A stretch of DNA of 64,000 nt from Leucaena leucocephala (GCA_037074615.1 CM073537.1:15953989-16017988), one strand, 5' to 3'; counted from the stretch's first letter, positions 36,091 to 50,570 are shown. Notes: a model not told the origin generated them from the sequence alone. Made by a program: numbers and translations.

Positions 36091-36126
<36 letters not shown>
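36072..36126. repeat. AT microsatellite 3' of the QWRF gene
   Basis: (TA)n of about 17 units near 36092-36126, in the region expected to hold the QWRF 3' UTR or its end. Confidence 0.85.
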
Positions 36127-36130
<4 letters not shown>

Positions 36131-36268
36131 GAAAAAAAGGATCTAAGAAACTTTACAGGACACTGGTTGACTATCATTCTCTGGGTTGAGAGAGACTCTG
36201 CAGGAGGTGGTGGTGTTAACAAGTAGCAAGTCAGGTTCATGCGTATTTCAATTTTCAAGATTGGCTAG

Positions 36269-39200
36269 TTATCCAAGTTCATTCGCGAAAGCTTGCTTGA
36301 TTTGCATGAGATGCGTCCGAAGGCTATGTTCCTCTACCTGTTTTCGCCAAAAAAGAGTACTCAGATGAGAAACAAGAATGGCACTGCGTTACATTCAATA
36401 AAGGAATCATCAATGCATGCTCTTACAATCTTTACACTAAAATTCTGATCCAACCCAAGATGCTTGCCACTAAGACAGTTTAAAGTATCTCAAAAACTGG
36501 TACCACCTGTAAAAATTACTAAACTGAAAAAGCTCCTGGACCTAAACTTTCCAGACGTTGACAATAAGATAAGATGCACAAGCTCGCCAAAAGCTCAACC
36601 CAACTAGTCTATATGGTTAACATAATTTGTTGTCCCTAAAATTTACACTCATTTTAGTTTTGATCTCTCAAGTTTTAAACTATAAATTTTGGTCTGGGCA
36701 AAGTGTTCCAGATTTTTATTACATTACAGGACCAATATTTTAGACAGAAAGAAACTGGAGAGACTAAAACTTTTGGTTTAAAACTTGAGGAATCAAAACG
36801 ATTTGAGGGACAAAATATTATATTAACCCATAATTTAAGCTAGCATAGTAAACAGACATGCAACATGAAGCTGGCTGATAAAGAAGTAAGTACTGCATTA
36901 AACTCAGGAATTGTGAAGGAGTAAAAAAATGGTGTCATGAAACCACGACAACCGGTACAAAGATAATTGATAGAGAAATAAGGACAATTTTTTTTTTTTT
37001 TGTACTTGACATTGATTGAAGTAATCCCCAATGCTTAGGCATGAAGAAAGTGCAAAAACTTGAGGTGGTGAAGCAAGAAACAATGACATGCCTTTGGATC
37101 CATTCCAAGACCATGATAAACTCAATTACACTTTCTAATCATGCTTGCTAGTCAGTTAACCTAATCTACCAACCTGTATTGAAATACCGTACTTCACCTA
37201 CCTACCATTATCTGTAACTGAGAAAAGGGATAGCCGGATAGATATATATTTCCAGAAAATTGTAACCAACAATTTAACTTCACATTCTTCTTCAAAAAAG
37301 TATCACAAAATAAGAACGTCATGTATATCATTGCATGTCCTGCATGTCTCTATAATCTAACTTCTCATTAAGTTCAACAAGCTCACTACTTGTCAGATAT
37401 TTCAATTTTAATTTTTATATATTTTCAGAAATTAAATATCAGACTTGAAAATAGTGACAAAACTTCATGATTCTTTGCTGCTATAAGTAAAAAGTTCACA
37501 TCAACGAAGAATGAGGAAGAATAGCTCAAAAACAGGGGAGCTCCACAACTCTTACAGTGTCTCTAACTTGCCATTTCCAAGACCCAGAAAGATATACAGA
37601 CAAAAATAAAAGGCACCAGTATGTGGAAAGCACTAAATGTAGAATAAAAAAGTGGGGTTACTATCAATCCAGGGTTTTTATGATTCTAGAGAAGCACATA
37701 AGCAAGTAAACACGTCTGTAAACTATGACCCTTAAATCCCCATGTGTGATGTAAACTATGATATGTAAAAATGGAAGTTGTTTGCTGTTGAAGTATTATA
37801 TACATAAGCAATATTTTTAAACTAACAATAGCAGGGAATGCATTGAAAATTGTAATTTGCGTCTATAATTCATGTTCTGTGACCATATCTAACCTGCATA
37901 GCTGCTGCTGAAGCCAGTAGTGCTTCACATTCATCAAGCATGGCTTTCTCCTGTGCTGCCACAACAGCAAGTTCAAAAACCAAATGGTTCATGCCTTCCA
38001 CCTATACACAAAAACCCTTCAAAATGTCATGATAGAGAAGTGTTGGTGAAAAATGAAAATAACAGGAGAGGTTTATAATAATCTCAATTATTCATATATT
38101 CAAAATTCAAAATTAGTAGAATTGGATAAACTTTAACTCACCCTAGGGAGCAAGGAGCAGACAGTAGATCCCATTGCTTGCATGACATCAACGGCCGAGC
38201 GGATAGCAACCTTCAAATGTTCCATATCTGCCTGTAGTAGTGTAATCACAGTGATGATGCCACTATCTCCTTCCAGATATGAAATTTAAAGACATTCACA
38301 AAGTACAAAACATACATACCTTCGCCCTTCCAGTTACAGGAAGCCGGAGAGTATTTGCCTCCAAGTCTTCAATAGCCCCAGATAGAGCATTTATGTGATC
38401 TCTCTCTATTAAAGCCCAATCATCTAGGTAGGCAATCTGTTTCAGTCAAGAAAAAACCAACACTTAAAAACAATGAAAATAGAATCAAACACCCATAAGA
38501 AGTAAAATTAGAACCTCAGCTTTATAGGTGATTTCCACCTAAAAAATCATCATCCAAATCAATACTAGACCACTCCAAAACTATATATAAACATATATAT
38601 TCTAAATATCTGATTCTGAAGCTCCAAAGGGAACAAGGGGAATCATACAGTTATTTGTCTTTCCACAGAAAATCACCAATATCATCCATCTAAACATCCG
38701 ATTCTGTAGCTCCAAAGGGAACAAGTGGAATCATACAGTTATTTGTCTTTCCACTGAAAATCACCAATATTAGACTAAGTATAAAACTTTCAGTAACCTA
38801 TGTGCTTACAAAATCATAAACCAGAATAAACATAATTTATATTCTGTAGCTCCAAAGGGAACAAGAGGAATCATTCAGTTATTTGTCTTTCCACTGAAAA
38901 TCACCTATATTAGACTAAGTATAAACCTTTCAGTAAACTATGTGCTTACAAAATCATAAACCAGCATAAACATAATTTATCAATATATAGTGCCTACCTC
39001 TTAATGCATTTCATCCCCAAACATTAATCTTTATAAGGAAAACATAAAGTAATTACAATGTACCATCAGCAATAGAACATGGTATGTTAAAGGATAAATT
39101 TCAGTGAAGAAATAGGATTACTTGATCATTCAGAATAGAGTTTAGCTTGAGCTCAAGTTTCAGCCGGTGGAGATTGATCCTCTTCCTAATAACTGAATCC

Positions 39201-40641
39201 CATAGAGACAAAGTAGCCTTCCATACATTAAACAAAACTTTCTGCACAATTGAATAAAATCTGGTAAAAATTATTTGGTAAATGATTTACGCTATGTTGA
39301 AGGGCTATCAAAGATAGCAGGTCATACCTCTGCAGCTTCGGTTTGGATACAAAGCACATCCTCTGCTCTTGCATTGACAAATCTCCATTGCATATGCCGG
39401 TTGTACAGAAGTCGCAATTGATGAGCATCATCTATGTGGGTTGTACTCCTTTTCCCTTTTCTAAAATCGGTAATAAAACTAAGCACCGAAATTGAACTGT
39501 TGGATTGACTGGATAAACTGGTTGACCTTATTATTCGAGAGGGACAAAGCCCTCTAGACGGAGGAGTTGATGGCCGGGACCGAGATGGACTGATGCCTCT
39601 TGCACTAGATGGCGATAGGATTGAGGTCTTGCTAGGGGAGGACGGACGTGATCTTGCAGTTGGTAAGGACCGAACTGAGGGAGTTGTTGGTGCTATTTTA
39701 TCAGATTGACTTGCAGAAACAAATTTGAGAGGTCTTAATACCGGTAGCAAATTATCATTAACTGATTTTACTTCGTTTCCTGTTCTCCCACTTTCAACCG
39801 TCGGTACATTGCTTACAATATCACTTGTGGACTTCTGCATGGGTTTACTTGCTTCGTCCAACAAAGACAACCTTCTCAGTGAAGAGAAAACAGTTCTAGG
39901 AACTGAAGGATTCAATGTTCTGATTGACTTATCAGCAAGATCAACATTCCGATTTGTTGTGTTAGAAGACACCTTCCCACCTATACTACTTGGCCATCGA
40001 TGCTGATCAATCAACCGAGAATGCAAACCATCAACTGGTTTTGAATTCTCTGAGTGATCAGAGGTATTCTTCCCTTTCAGAGGACTACGTATTCTCTCCG
40101 GCGTAGGCTTATGTACAGTTGGAGGTTCAGCTGGCTTGTGTGCCACATTTGAAGTAGGCCGCAGACTGCGATCAGAAGTGCTAGTATTTGGTTTCTCTTT
40201 CTTGCTAACAGGTACAGAAATGCCATCTGATTGGAAAGACACGCTTAAGCTTCGCATTGTTGAAGGCCATAAACTCTCCTGCAAACGACTACCTGTTGTC
40301 CTTCTGGATGATAAGTGCACATCCACAGATGAATCACGGACCGGTGTAGAAGGTCTTGGTGAGGAAGGAGTTGAAGGCCGGTTCCTTTCCACGGATTGAG
40401 CTCTCTTGGGTACCAAGTTGGAGGAAGTGGGGGTTGTTCTTGTGGGGATCGGAGATGAGCATCGCCTGGGACTAGATGGTGTTGCCCGAGAAGGTGACTT
40501 ATACCTGGAACTAATGTCCCTTGTTTGAGGACGCCGGGTTCTGAAGACATCATTTTTTCTTCCGGTGGCAATTAAGGGTGGCCTACGAGTCTCCTCAGCT
40601 GTTTGCTTCCGTAATGCTTGCTCTGATTCATATACATCCAT
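36269..40641 (-). CDS. QWRF8: QWRF-motif (augmin-like, DUF566) protein, probable orthologue of Arabidopsis QWRF8
   Basis: Microtubule-associated family (relatives include AUG8/EDE1 and SCO3). Exons on the minus strand: 40641-39328, 39241-39122, 38436-38320, 38231-38142, 38001-37894, 36337-36269. Each is a multiple of three and in phase 0, giving 605 aa. Exon 1 encodes a basic, Ser/Pro/Arg-rich disordered half (repeats such as RPSTPPSRG, SPSRSRPSTP) that would bind microtubules. QWRF is at 418-421. The remaining exons form an amphipathic helical tail (KVLFNVWKATLSLWDSVIRKR; ending HLMQIKQAFANELG). Intron 5 is long and holds a MITE and a copy of PPR 3'-flank DNA. As I recall, Arabidopsis At4g30710 (QWRF8) is next to At4g30700, the apparent orthologue of the PPR gene here, so the neighbourhood looks ancestral. 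Confidence 0.93.
36615..36829. mobile_element. Small MITE in QWRF intron 5
   Basis: About 215 bp with long imperfect inverted ends. The left end reads GGTTAACATAATTTGTTGTCCC; the complement of the right end reads GGGTTAATATAATATTTTGTCCC. Further inward pairing occurs (GATCTCTCAAGTTTTAAAC with GATTCCTCAAGTTTTAAAC). It has no coding capacity. Confidence 0.7.
37068..37595. repeat. Copy of PPR 3'-flank block A inside QWRF intron 5
   Basis: Collinear with 6763-7158. Matching pieces include GTGAAGCAAGAAACAA, CATGTCTCTATAATCTAACTTCTCA, TCAGATATTTCAATTTTAATTTTTAT, CTTCATGATTCTTTGCTGCTATAAGT and CCATTTCCAAGACCCAGAAAGATATA. It ends where block B begins at the PPR locus. Confidence 0.75.
38613..38990. 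repeat. Minisatellite-like tandem repeat in QWRF intron 2
   Basis: Three units begin ATTCTG.AGCTCCAAAGGGAACAAG at 38613, 38701 and 38841. Each continues with GGAATCAT.CAGTTATTTGTCTTTCCAC.GAAAATCACC. Units 2 and 3 share about 140 bp including TAGACTAAGTATAAA.CTTTCAGTAA. Very similar copies suggest a recent expansion. Confidence 0.85.
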
Positions 40642-40654
40642 CCACTCTATCCAA

Positions 40655-42665
40655 ACTAGACCACATTGATAGAATTTGTTATAAAACTTAATTTAACAGC
40701 CTTGTCAATCATGTATCCCACATTCTAAGCGAGCCACACGAATTTGCTCTAATCCCTTTTTCTGCAGTAAATATGCCACAAATGCGTGACTGAAGTAAGA
40801 AACTGTCCAGCGGGAAAATAAGAAAGAAAAAAGTGAAGAATAAAAGCTTCCAAAGGGAAAAGGAAAATCGGAAAAGCGCTCTTTTTTTTTACAGTTACTC
40901 AGATCTATTGGAGAACCAATTTGAGAATCGCACCAAATAAACGCAAGTGGGTACGCTTTTATCATCAAATAAAACTCGAACCCGACCAGATCAGGCCAAT
41001 GCAAGAAGAATATACAGAAGGTACACAGCATTTGGTGTAATTGGACAGAGAAACTTGCGGAAACTGTCTCAACGTGCTTTAAATGATGACCATTAGACGT
41101 TAGTGACGGTTAACTGAAAATTCAAGTGCAGGGGTACCTTTAAATACTGGAGTTACTGGGGTGTAGGATAAGAAAGGAAAAGTGCGTAGGGTAAGGTAGC
41201 CTCTGATTTTTCCTCTTTTGTCCCTCTCACGGAAGTGCCATGGTCGGATGGGCTGGCAATAGGTTCACTTCACATAAACCCACTCTGTCCTGTTTTCTTC
41301 TTCCCCCTCAACTCCTTTTCATGAAAGGGAATTCAATTAAAGTGATACGGAAACTTGCAGAGGCAAAAGAAAAAGGCATTTATCGCAAAACTATCCCCAC
41401 GACCCCACCTTCCCAGAATAAAATATACTCAATCAAGATAAACCACACATTTACCGTAGTAACTGTTTTTTGAGTTTCATCTTCTAAACTTCCCAGACTG
41501 AAATCTTAATGGGGTCTGTCAAAAAAAAAAAAAAGTTGTTTGTTGGTAAGAACAATAAGATATTTCTTAATCAGTTTAACTCAAAGGTGCTCCATGTTCT
41601 CGGGGAGACGGATAAAGACATGGAGGACCACGTGCTGAGGCGATCATTGTCCATCTCCATCCCCCCTTGAACCAATTGTGCAAACCTAATATTATTAGCG
41701 AAATAAAAAGGAGCAATCAATACAGAGACATCGTTTCCAGCAAAATAAGACAAAATAGTAATTTCGTCTTGACCACTCAATATTATATATATTACGTATT
41801 ATTACAATGGACAAGTATTTGACGAAATCCAGAAAACTTTTTTCCCTGGAGAAATTTCAAAAAGAAATAAGGGTTCTGGAAAGGGATCCATGACATGTGT
41901 CTGGATTGACAGGTTCGTGTCTACCCTACTGAAGACACATTCAGTGTTTAACTGTTCCTGTAATATCTTTTTATGAAAACTCCAGTTCCAGTGCAAATTA
42001 AATTGAAAACATCAAGTTCATCGAATCTGATTCTGAAACTCTTGTTCAATGAAGAAACCAAATTAGAAATCATTCCGTTTATTAAAAAACTTATCCCCAT
42101 CTTTCTGTAATCTCAATCCAGCCAAGAAAATAAAGAGTCTGCTCAACAGAATTTGATCAGAAACGGAAACTGAAGTCATTTCCGCATTAATGTAATATTA
42201 AATAAAGCGATCCAGATCGAATAGAGGAAATCAGAAGAGGAAAATTAATCAAAACATAATTGATCCCACAATTAAAAACCTCACCTTACCAGTGAACAAA
42301 AACTTCCAATCAGATGAGAGCTACTCGATACTTAGGCCTTTAAATTAACCACAGCGCATCCACAATCAATCCGTGAACCCTCAATAAACCGTGAATAATT
42401 CCTTCCTTGATCCTCCAAAACCAAAAGAGAGAGAACCCGGAACCCTCCAACTCTTCCAAAATCGAACAACAAGCAAAGCGTGGATCTTACAAACAGGTCG
42501 CCGGGAATTGACCGAAAGACATGAAGCGGTCGTCGGAGGTCAATATTTTCCGGCGCGAGGTACTTTCTAATTTTGAAGCAGAGAGAGTGAAGGAGGAAGG
42601 GAGAGAATTAAAAAGAAGAAGAAAATGATGATTCCTTGCTCCTAAAAAAGTTTAATTAAGAAAAA
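40655..42665 (-). other. 5' UTR and probable leader intron of the QWRF gene
   Basis: About 2 kb lie between the start codon and a TATA-like element. A possible leader intron runs from a GTAAGA donor at 42490 (exon GACCTGTTT before it) to an acceptor GTCTAG ending at 40656, fourteen bases before the ATG. No coding ORF in this span resembles a known protein. It could instead be a longer unspliced leader or a nearer promoter. Confidence 0.4.
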
Positions 42666-42690
42666 AATAAAAAGAGTAATTTTGAAAGAG

Positions 42691-42698
42691 TATATATA
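42691..42698 (-). promoter_or_regulatory. TATA box candidate of the QWRF gene
   Basis: TATATATA on the minus strand, followed within about 100-160 bp by purine/pyrimidine-rich leader-type sequence (GAGAGA tracts at 42577-42600). It implies a transcription start near 42665. Confidence 0.4.
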
Positions 42699-42699
42699 G

Positions 42700-45600
42700 G
42701 AAACGGTTTCAGTTGGGAAACGAGGGAACTAGTAGGGTGGGGACAGTAGATTTCGCGCCACCTACTCTTAATTAGGCTTAGTCCCTTTGGAGTAGTTATT
42801 ACTTTAGTTTGAACGCTTGAATTATTCTAGTTAATTATTTTATAATAATTAATTTTGGCTTTTAAGGTTAGCCATTTAAGTATTTAATTTATCTTTTTTC
42901 TATTGACCAAAAAATTAGATCATTATTCACAATTCTTTCCCTGTTATTAATTATTAATCAATAAATGTAATATTTTAAATATGTTGCAATTGAACTATCA
43001 ATTAAGAATAAAATTCTATATAATTATTTATTTTAAAGTAAATTAAATTTGATCTCAGTAATCTATCAGGGATATTCCTTTTTTTTCAATTTTAGACATT
43101 ATTTTTAGAATTAAAAATTATTTTCATTTTTTAGTCCAGATAAAAATAGAAAGAAAAAAAATTAATTATAAGATCTGGTACAAACGTATCTTCTTAGATC
43201 TCTCGGGCACACAATAATATCTCAATCTTTTAAAATATGACTATCTAGGTAATCTAAATTAAATTTGAATTATTTAATTTATATTTTTTTAATCAAAAAT
43301 CTATTTTTTTTAAAAAAAAATATTTAGAATATTGTCTTACTTTAAATTCTGCATTTATTAAAATAAAAAATATTAAAAATATAATGATAAAATAAATTTA
43401 GATAGGGACATCTCAAATTTTGATGAGCATGGATTATAGTTCCAATGTTAACATTTACACGGCCTGTTGTGGTTCGATCAATTTAGCAGAGTTACTTGAT
43501 GTTGTATTAAGATTGCCTGCTCTTCTCAAGTAAGTTTTAAGTGTTGTCAACAAAGAATATAATTATATATTGAACATTATATACCACCCGATGAAACGCA
43601 CAGGGCTACACATTTAGCATTACATCCAGATCCAAATCTCATACAGAATTTATGATGCATACCTTTGTTCTGATAGAAAGAGTAATGATACTTTAAATAT
43701 AAAGTCTTGAGTTTAATTTTATAGGAATACAAACGAAACTCTTGAGAAATTATCTTTAAATGAGTTCAATAATATTTAAATATAATTTAATAAAATTAAA
43801 TATCAAATAGTTATATAAAAAATAATGATGATGATGACAAGATTTGAGAAATGAAAACTGAGTTACTATATAGAAATATATCAAGAATTCAATATATATA
43901 TATATATATATCATATACTAAGAAAATTTGTTCCTTCCTAAAATATCATTTTATTATATATAATTCTATTCAAAATACTATCAGACAATAAATATAAATA
44001 TTTATCCTAATACGATACAAATTATGGTTTACTATATTATCAGGAATTGACCTTTTTATTAGACTAAACTCTCATTTGTTATAAAAATTATATCTATATG
44101 TCTACTAAATGTTATATATTTTTTTTTCAAGCGGCAACATTTTAACATCCCCATTAGATGCGCGAGTTCCTTCCCTCCCTTGAATGAAAGATGACAGAAG
44201 AAAGAAAAAATTGGGGGAAAAGTCCCCACGTTAAAAAACATTAGTAAGAAAAATTTAAATTAAAATATTAGCGCTCTTTATGTATAAAATTTGTGAAGTA
44301 TCGATATTTTTTATATATAAAAATTTATTAAAGTAAACTTTTTTTTATTTTTTATAAATGGAAATCAGGCATGTTTGTTAAAATTTTAACATTTTTCCCA
44401 CTATATAGTTAACCTTTCACTTTTTATCATTTTCACTTGCACAAATTTTGTTACCCGTATGCCATCGATCAAAATCAAATATAGAGCGCAGTTAAACTAT
44501 CTCTTTGTGAGAAAGAAAAGCAGAACTTTTGAAAATCACACAGGGTGCCCTCAGTTTTGACATATTATGCCGTTTAGGTATATTTCAATGTCCAAGCCTT
44601 TGTTTGGACAGTAACACGTAACTTCTAATTTGGCATCTCAACAAAATTGTTATTAATATTTATACCATTCTTGTATGACGTGTTTGTATTTTTATTAATA
44701 TTTAATAAAATTCTAGCTATCATCGCATGCCAACTGCTTCCTTCCGTAAATAAGAAAGTGACTGGAAATTATCAACAACAAAAAAAATAAAATAAAAGAA
44801 AGTGACTGGAAATAAATTATAAGGACTTGTGATTATGAATCTTTCAAATGAGTTGGTGTTTGAAAGTGAGTGTCGTGCCATGACAATATTGTCTTTTTAT
44901 TTTAAAAAAAATTACTATAAAGTCATATAAAAATAATTTATTAACTACAAAATTTTAAATAGCATAAATTTATTATTAATTTGTGCGCTGAATTTACTAT
45001 TATTAGATCATCGATTGTTATACTTATTAAAATTTGTAGGTAATTAAATTTTTTATTTAACACTTCATAATAATTTTTCCTTTTATATATTTTTCCTAAA
45101 TACTACATACTACAAGAATGTGTAGTATTTATTTTTGAGTGTGAGGAAAATTAATATGTCAATAACTATGAAATGCTAATTTTGATGAAACATTTAAATT
45201 TCCATGTGCAACATTTATGATAAAATTTCAATTATTAATGAAATTACCAGAACAAGGACCATATAGAACCTTTGATAATTAAAAAACGTATATTATATTA
45301 TAAATATAAAATCGAGTAATGATTCTATATATAAATTATTTAAATATTGATACTTTATGTGTATATAAATATATTAAGTTTTTATGGTTAATAAATTTTT
45401 AAACAAAATTTTTTCATTCATTTTACATATTTGCTATAATAAAACACTGAATGTATTAGTTATTGAATTTGTTGGCTTAACTTCCAAAACACAAACGAAA
45501 ATGAAAAAAAATATATACAAAAGGTACATTATTGTAAATCTATATGGTCACCTAAACAAGCATTTCAATTGGTTTTCAATCACAAACTTTTATAGGGATA

Positions 45601-47797
45601 TTTAGTTTGCAGAATCGAACAATGACTTGTATATACTAGCTAGGGTACATTTTTTAAAAGATAATAACTAAAGATTTATACCGTGTATTACAAGTAAAGA
45701 AGTAAAAAGTAATAGAGCTAAATATAGAATCCAGAAGCTCGATATGTTCAGTCTGACTTATATTTATCTATCTAAAATCTGATCCTGCACGAGAATAACT
45801 TGGACAAATGAGACAAGACCAGATCAAACTTAGTATATCAAGTGAGACCAAGCTCAAATTGATATAGTATACTGAGTAGTCTAACTCGACCCTAATAAAT
45901 ATATGCATTATTATATTATATTATACATATATTACAAATATTAAGTTTGGACAAGGTAAACTGAATTATGAACTTGATAACATCCAATCCAGTCTGTCTA
46001 ACTTAGTGAATGTTCGATTTTCTACCAGGTTGGACTGGGTTTCAGGCTGAAATGACTATCTCGAAGAACATATCAAACTAGATTACAGGCTAATACCGTA
46101 GTCGACCCAGATCAATCTTGGTATAACCCGAAAAAATATATTGCCTTTTAACATGTTATTATAATTAATTTGCAAAAAGATATAAATTGGTGGGGCGATG
46201 AGCAAATATCTCCATCAAATTTTTCTATTGAATCGAAGTAAATATTGACCAATTTTTTTCCCCTAAGATTTAACCATCCTTAAGAAATTAACCTAATCAG
46301 ATTTGATAGCTAATCTGATATAAAAAATGAGATTTGATTTCATTATATCTCTAAAACTAAAAAGAAATTTTACTGATTGTGATTATTAATTACGGCTTAT
46401 ATATAAAGAAATTAAGAGTATTGATTTATATTGATCCATATTTATTTTTAAAAGTAAAATTGATGATGATTGATTGATTTAATGAAAATCTCTTTTAAAA
46501 TTTATAAATTTCATTTGTGTGTGTGTGTGAGAACTAAATTTGTTTTTTAACTGAGTGTGAACTAAATTAATAGCATGGCCTTTAAACAAAACGTATTTGT
46601 AATGACTTGACATATGATATTTTGAATGGCACGTATATTTAAAAATAAATATATTAAATTAATATCATCAATATTAATGTTAGAGAGATGGGTTGGTAAG
46701 GGGCATGGCCATGAAGTTTTTAATATTATATAGATATTATACATCTTCATCCCTCAAAATTCATATACACACACACACACACTCTTTTCAATCTCAATTC
46801 CTTCGTAATTAAATATTGGCATGTGCTTAACTTCAATGAATTCTTTTTGCAAAAATCATTTACTATCAAAATCAATACAAATAAAAAATATACAATTTAT
46901 AACAGGAAATTCTATTTACAACTATATACTATTTGTAAATTGTAAATGATAAATTTATTATTTAAAATGTAAATAATGTGTGAGAAATAAGTTTTAGTTG
47001 TCATTTAAAACGAAGAAAAAATCAAAAGATGGGGAGAATTAAGGATCATTTCGCTGTTGACACGAAGTCAAGAAGATGTTACCACATCAAATCATTGATT
47101 CTTTCTTAGCGGTGGGTGAAGTGATGTTGCAATTCTTTTTATTTTTTTTATGTAATCAATTATATCACTATATTTTGAAATTCATGACATAATAAATTTT
47201 TACTTCTCATAATAATTATATTTTTTAAAATTTAAATTTATATTTTTATCAAAATAAAAATATTTATCATATTAACTAATAATTTATTAATAATTAAAAT
47301 TGTCTATCATTTAATCAAGTGAGGCAATAGTTTAAGACACAATGATTAAATTTGTAATTGAATAAGAATCAATATAAATATAATTATGATTGAAATAATT
47401 TAATTTAAATTAAAACATATAAAAATGTTTTATATATAACTATAAAAAATAATAATATTTTTTTAGTCTTTAATACAAGACAACTGTATATTATCCAGTT
47501 ACAATACAAGCTATGAATTATATTATGACAGAAAAAATATTTAAATAAAAATATATTAATTTATAAATAAATATAATATTTAAATAACTCATATTCTAAT
47601 ATAACAGAATTATTAAAATATAAAACTAACATACTACTATTTTTTTTAATTTCAAAAGGCATTATTTCAACTTAATAAAAGAAAAATAATATAAAATTTA
47701 ATTAAATTAATCTATTAAAAACTCTTTATGAAATTGACGAGGAGTCTGATTTATTGGTTCATTGATATTAACCCGAATTGAGTTTTTAAAACTATCA

Positions 47798-47831
<34 letters not shown>

Positions 47832-50570
47832 ATATGTTATATGTGTGCGTGTAATATAAATTATAAATTATATAAGGAGCCAGCAACGTCCTTGGTTTCC
47901 ATCAACAATCTCAATGCCGTGCTTGTCGACTAAGAAAAATGAAACACAAACAAACAAAAAAGTCATAGCTCCCGTACCCATGGGAATATGGGATCCTACC
48001 CCCTCTAATATGATCCATTGGCTGCCTAGCTTAGTTTGAACATTTCAATGCTTTCAATTAATTAATTTCTCATTTGGTCAAAAAGATAATTATTTTCTTT
48101 TTTGACCAGAAAATATTAATTAATTTCTTAACGTATTTTACTAGCATCCTTTGAAATCATGCCCATATCATCTCTATTTGGGATGCATATTTCCTAACTA
48201 AAATTTAAGTATAATAAATTTTAACTATTTAAATACGAGGTCTTAAATTCAAGTCAATGTGACTATGAACATAACAAATACTTATAAAAAAATTATCTCA
48301 ATTAAACTCAATAATATTTAAATTTAATTCGGTCAAATAGTTATATCTACATATTACTTAAGAAGTTCAAAACCTCAAATTGAGCATAAAATAGAAAGAC
48401 AAGGGTGTGATTATTAGGCTTTAGGCCTTGATAGAAAGATATAGTATCTCATAACATAGTAAATTAAGTTTTAATATTTTTTTAAAAAAATTACATTTAA
48501 TTAATATTCTTCAACCGTGACTCAAAAATAATTGTCCATAAAAAAAATACACCAATGCCAAACCCCGGAAAAGAAAAACAGTCAACGATGGTATAAAGTG
48601 GATGGCCCCGACTTGGTGTTTAAGGATTCATACTCCCTAGAATATTTTAAATTATTAGGATATCAAAATGGTGTTTAATTTAAAATGGTGCAAAACTCAC
48701 AAATTCACCATTATGGTGCATACACAGAATAATCAATAGACTAAAATGTGTTTAATTTATATTTTAAGCTTATTTTGATTTTTTTTCTTTTATTTTATTT
48801 GATGATTTTAATTTAATTAACTCTTTGATTTTGTTCTAAGTTTTATTTTTGTCTTCTATCTATTTTTTTTTCCAATTTCGTAAGGCATCCTCTTCATCTA
48901 TTGATCACTCCCAACTAAACTCGGAGATTTTATTAATTGAAAGATGAAAATTCCATCTGATATTTCTATGATTTTCTATGTATCTTTCAAAGAATATCAC
49001 ACCGATCATTTGGAAATATCTTGATAATTACAATTGACACATCCAAGATAATTTTTAATTTATTTGCTACAGTCTTTCCTTGGTTATAGATTCATGATAC
49101 ATAATCCATATCGTCAATATTCAACAATATCGAATTTATATAAAATCTACAATGAACTACGATATTTACAAAATTATGAATATTGTTATTTTTGGATTAA
49201 TACGAATAATTAGATTTATTTCTAAAATTCTGCATAATTTAGGTAGCTCATCTAATTCCTACAAATAATGGGAAAGGCCAAACATATAAACCGTCAAATT
49301 TTATTTTTTATTTATTTTTATTTTTTGGCTTTTGGGTTGGCGAAATGCTATTCAAAGTTTACTTTGAATGATAGATCATTAATTAAATAGAAAAGAATAA
49401 GGGGGGAAATTAAAGGTAAAGATTATGGATTGGAGAATGGTTATTACCATTCATTCATTTCACTGCTTTGCAGCTTCCCTTCTTTTAGCCGAAAGCTCCA
49501 AATATTAATTATTTAATGATTTTATTTTCTTCTCTTTCATAGTTTTCCAGAAGAAAATACTATCATTTTAACTTAATTAATAAGAAATAGTAGTTAAAAG
49601 CTTAATTTATTAGTGCCTAATTTTGATCCAAGTACCTTACGAGTTATGGACTCACCATCCTTTCACCCTAATTATTGTTTAGTTAATAAACATTTTTAAT
49701 TATATGTATTCCTATTAAGAAACGTTAGTTTAAAATTAATTAATATATATAAATTTTATATGACATTTTATCATTTCTTTAGTTATATACCATTTGAGAT
49801 TAAATACAGATATTATATGTCAATGGCTGGCTCTAGTAGCTTAGTGACACGATAATTTTTATGTAAACAAGAGGTAATAGGTTTAGAAAATATGAATAAT
49901 ATGAAGGCAATAGTAATGGGAGTTTCGTTTACATTAAATTTTTTGTGAGAAAATGATTTTCAAGAAATGATAAATGCATTTTGATACATGACCAAATCTA
50001 TTTACCACACTTCTATTGCCCCATGTTGATTGTAAAAAAAATCTTATTTATATTTATTATTCAATCAACCTCACACACACACACACATATGTGTGTGTGT
50101 ATATCATCACAAAGACATGAATAAAAAATGGTGAATAATTTGTTCGGCTTATCCTACACAACATGTGCTAGTTAGATTAAGCGGCTATAAAGAACTATAT
50201 GTAACTAAGTTGATTTCATTAATTTTTAAAAATAAAAATAAACAATGAATACTCAACATGTGTTTGCATTGCAAACTCATGTTTTTTTTTCAAGATTTAG
50301 TTAAATTTTCTTAATTTTGTGTCAATTTTTTAATTGATAGAAAATTAAAATCTTAAAGATTTTTTTTTTATTTGCATAGGTAAAGGCTTGTTTGGCATGA
50401 AGAATTTGGAGTGGAGGAGAAGTAAGAGATTTTGCCTCTTTTCTTTTGCTTGGCACCGACAAAAGATTATACGTTCATATAAAAAATTAATATTATGATT
50501 TATAAATATGATAAAAAAAATTTCTCTCTATTTTATAAATAGAGTATGAGAAGTGTATATATATATATAA
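42700..50570. other. AT-rich intergenic DNA, no gene seen
   Basis: Almost 8 kb with no supported coding region. It has microsatellites: TA near 43895-43911 and 47798-47827, GT near 46518-46528, AC near 46770-46782, and a palindromic AC/GT run at about 50070-50102. Degraded SINE-like pieces occur near 43690-43820, 48200-48360 and 49825-49930. The stretch at 45740-46130 has a more balanced composition with phrases such as TCGACCCAGATC and may be an eroded retroelement. Confidence 0.5.

Noticed and set aside
36072..36126. Long TA run as a regulatory signal
   Set aside because: A simple microsatellite; similar runs occur throughout the window.
41240..41473. 77-aa ORF upstream of the QWRF start codon
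   Set aside because: It lies in the presumed leader intron on the opposite strand, with no family match.
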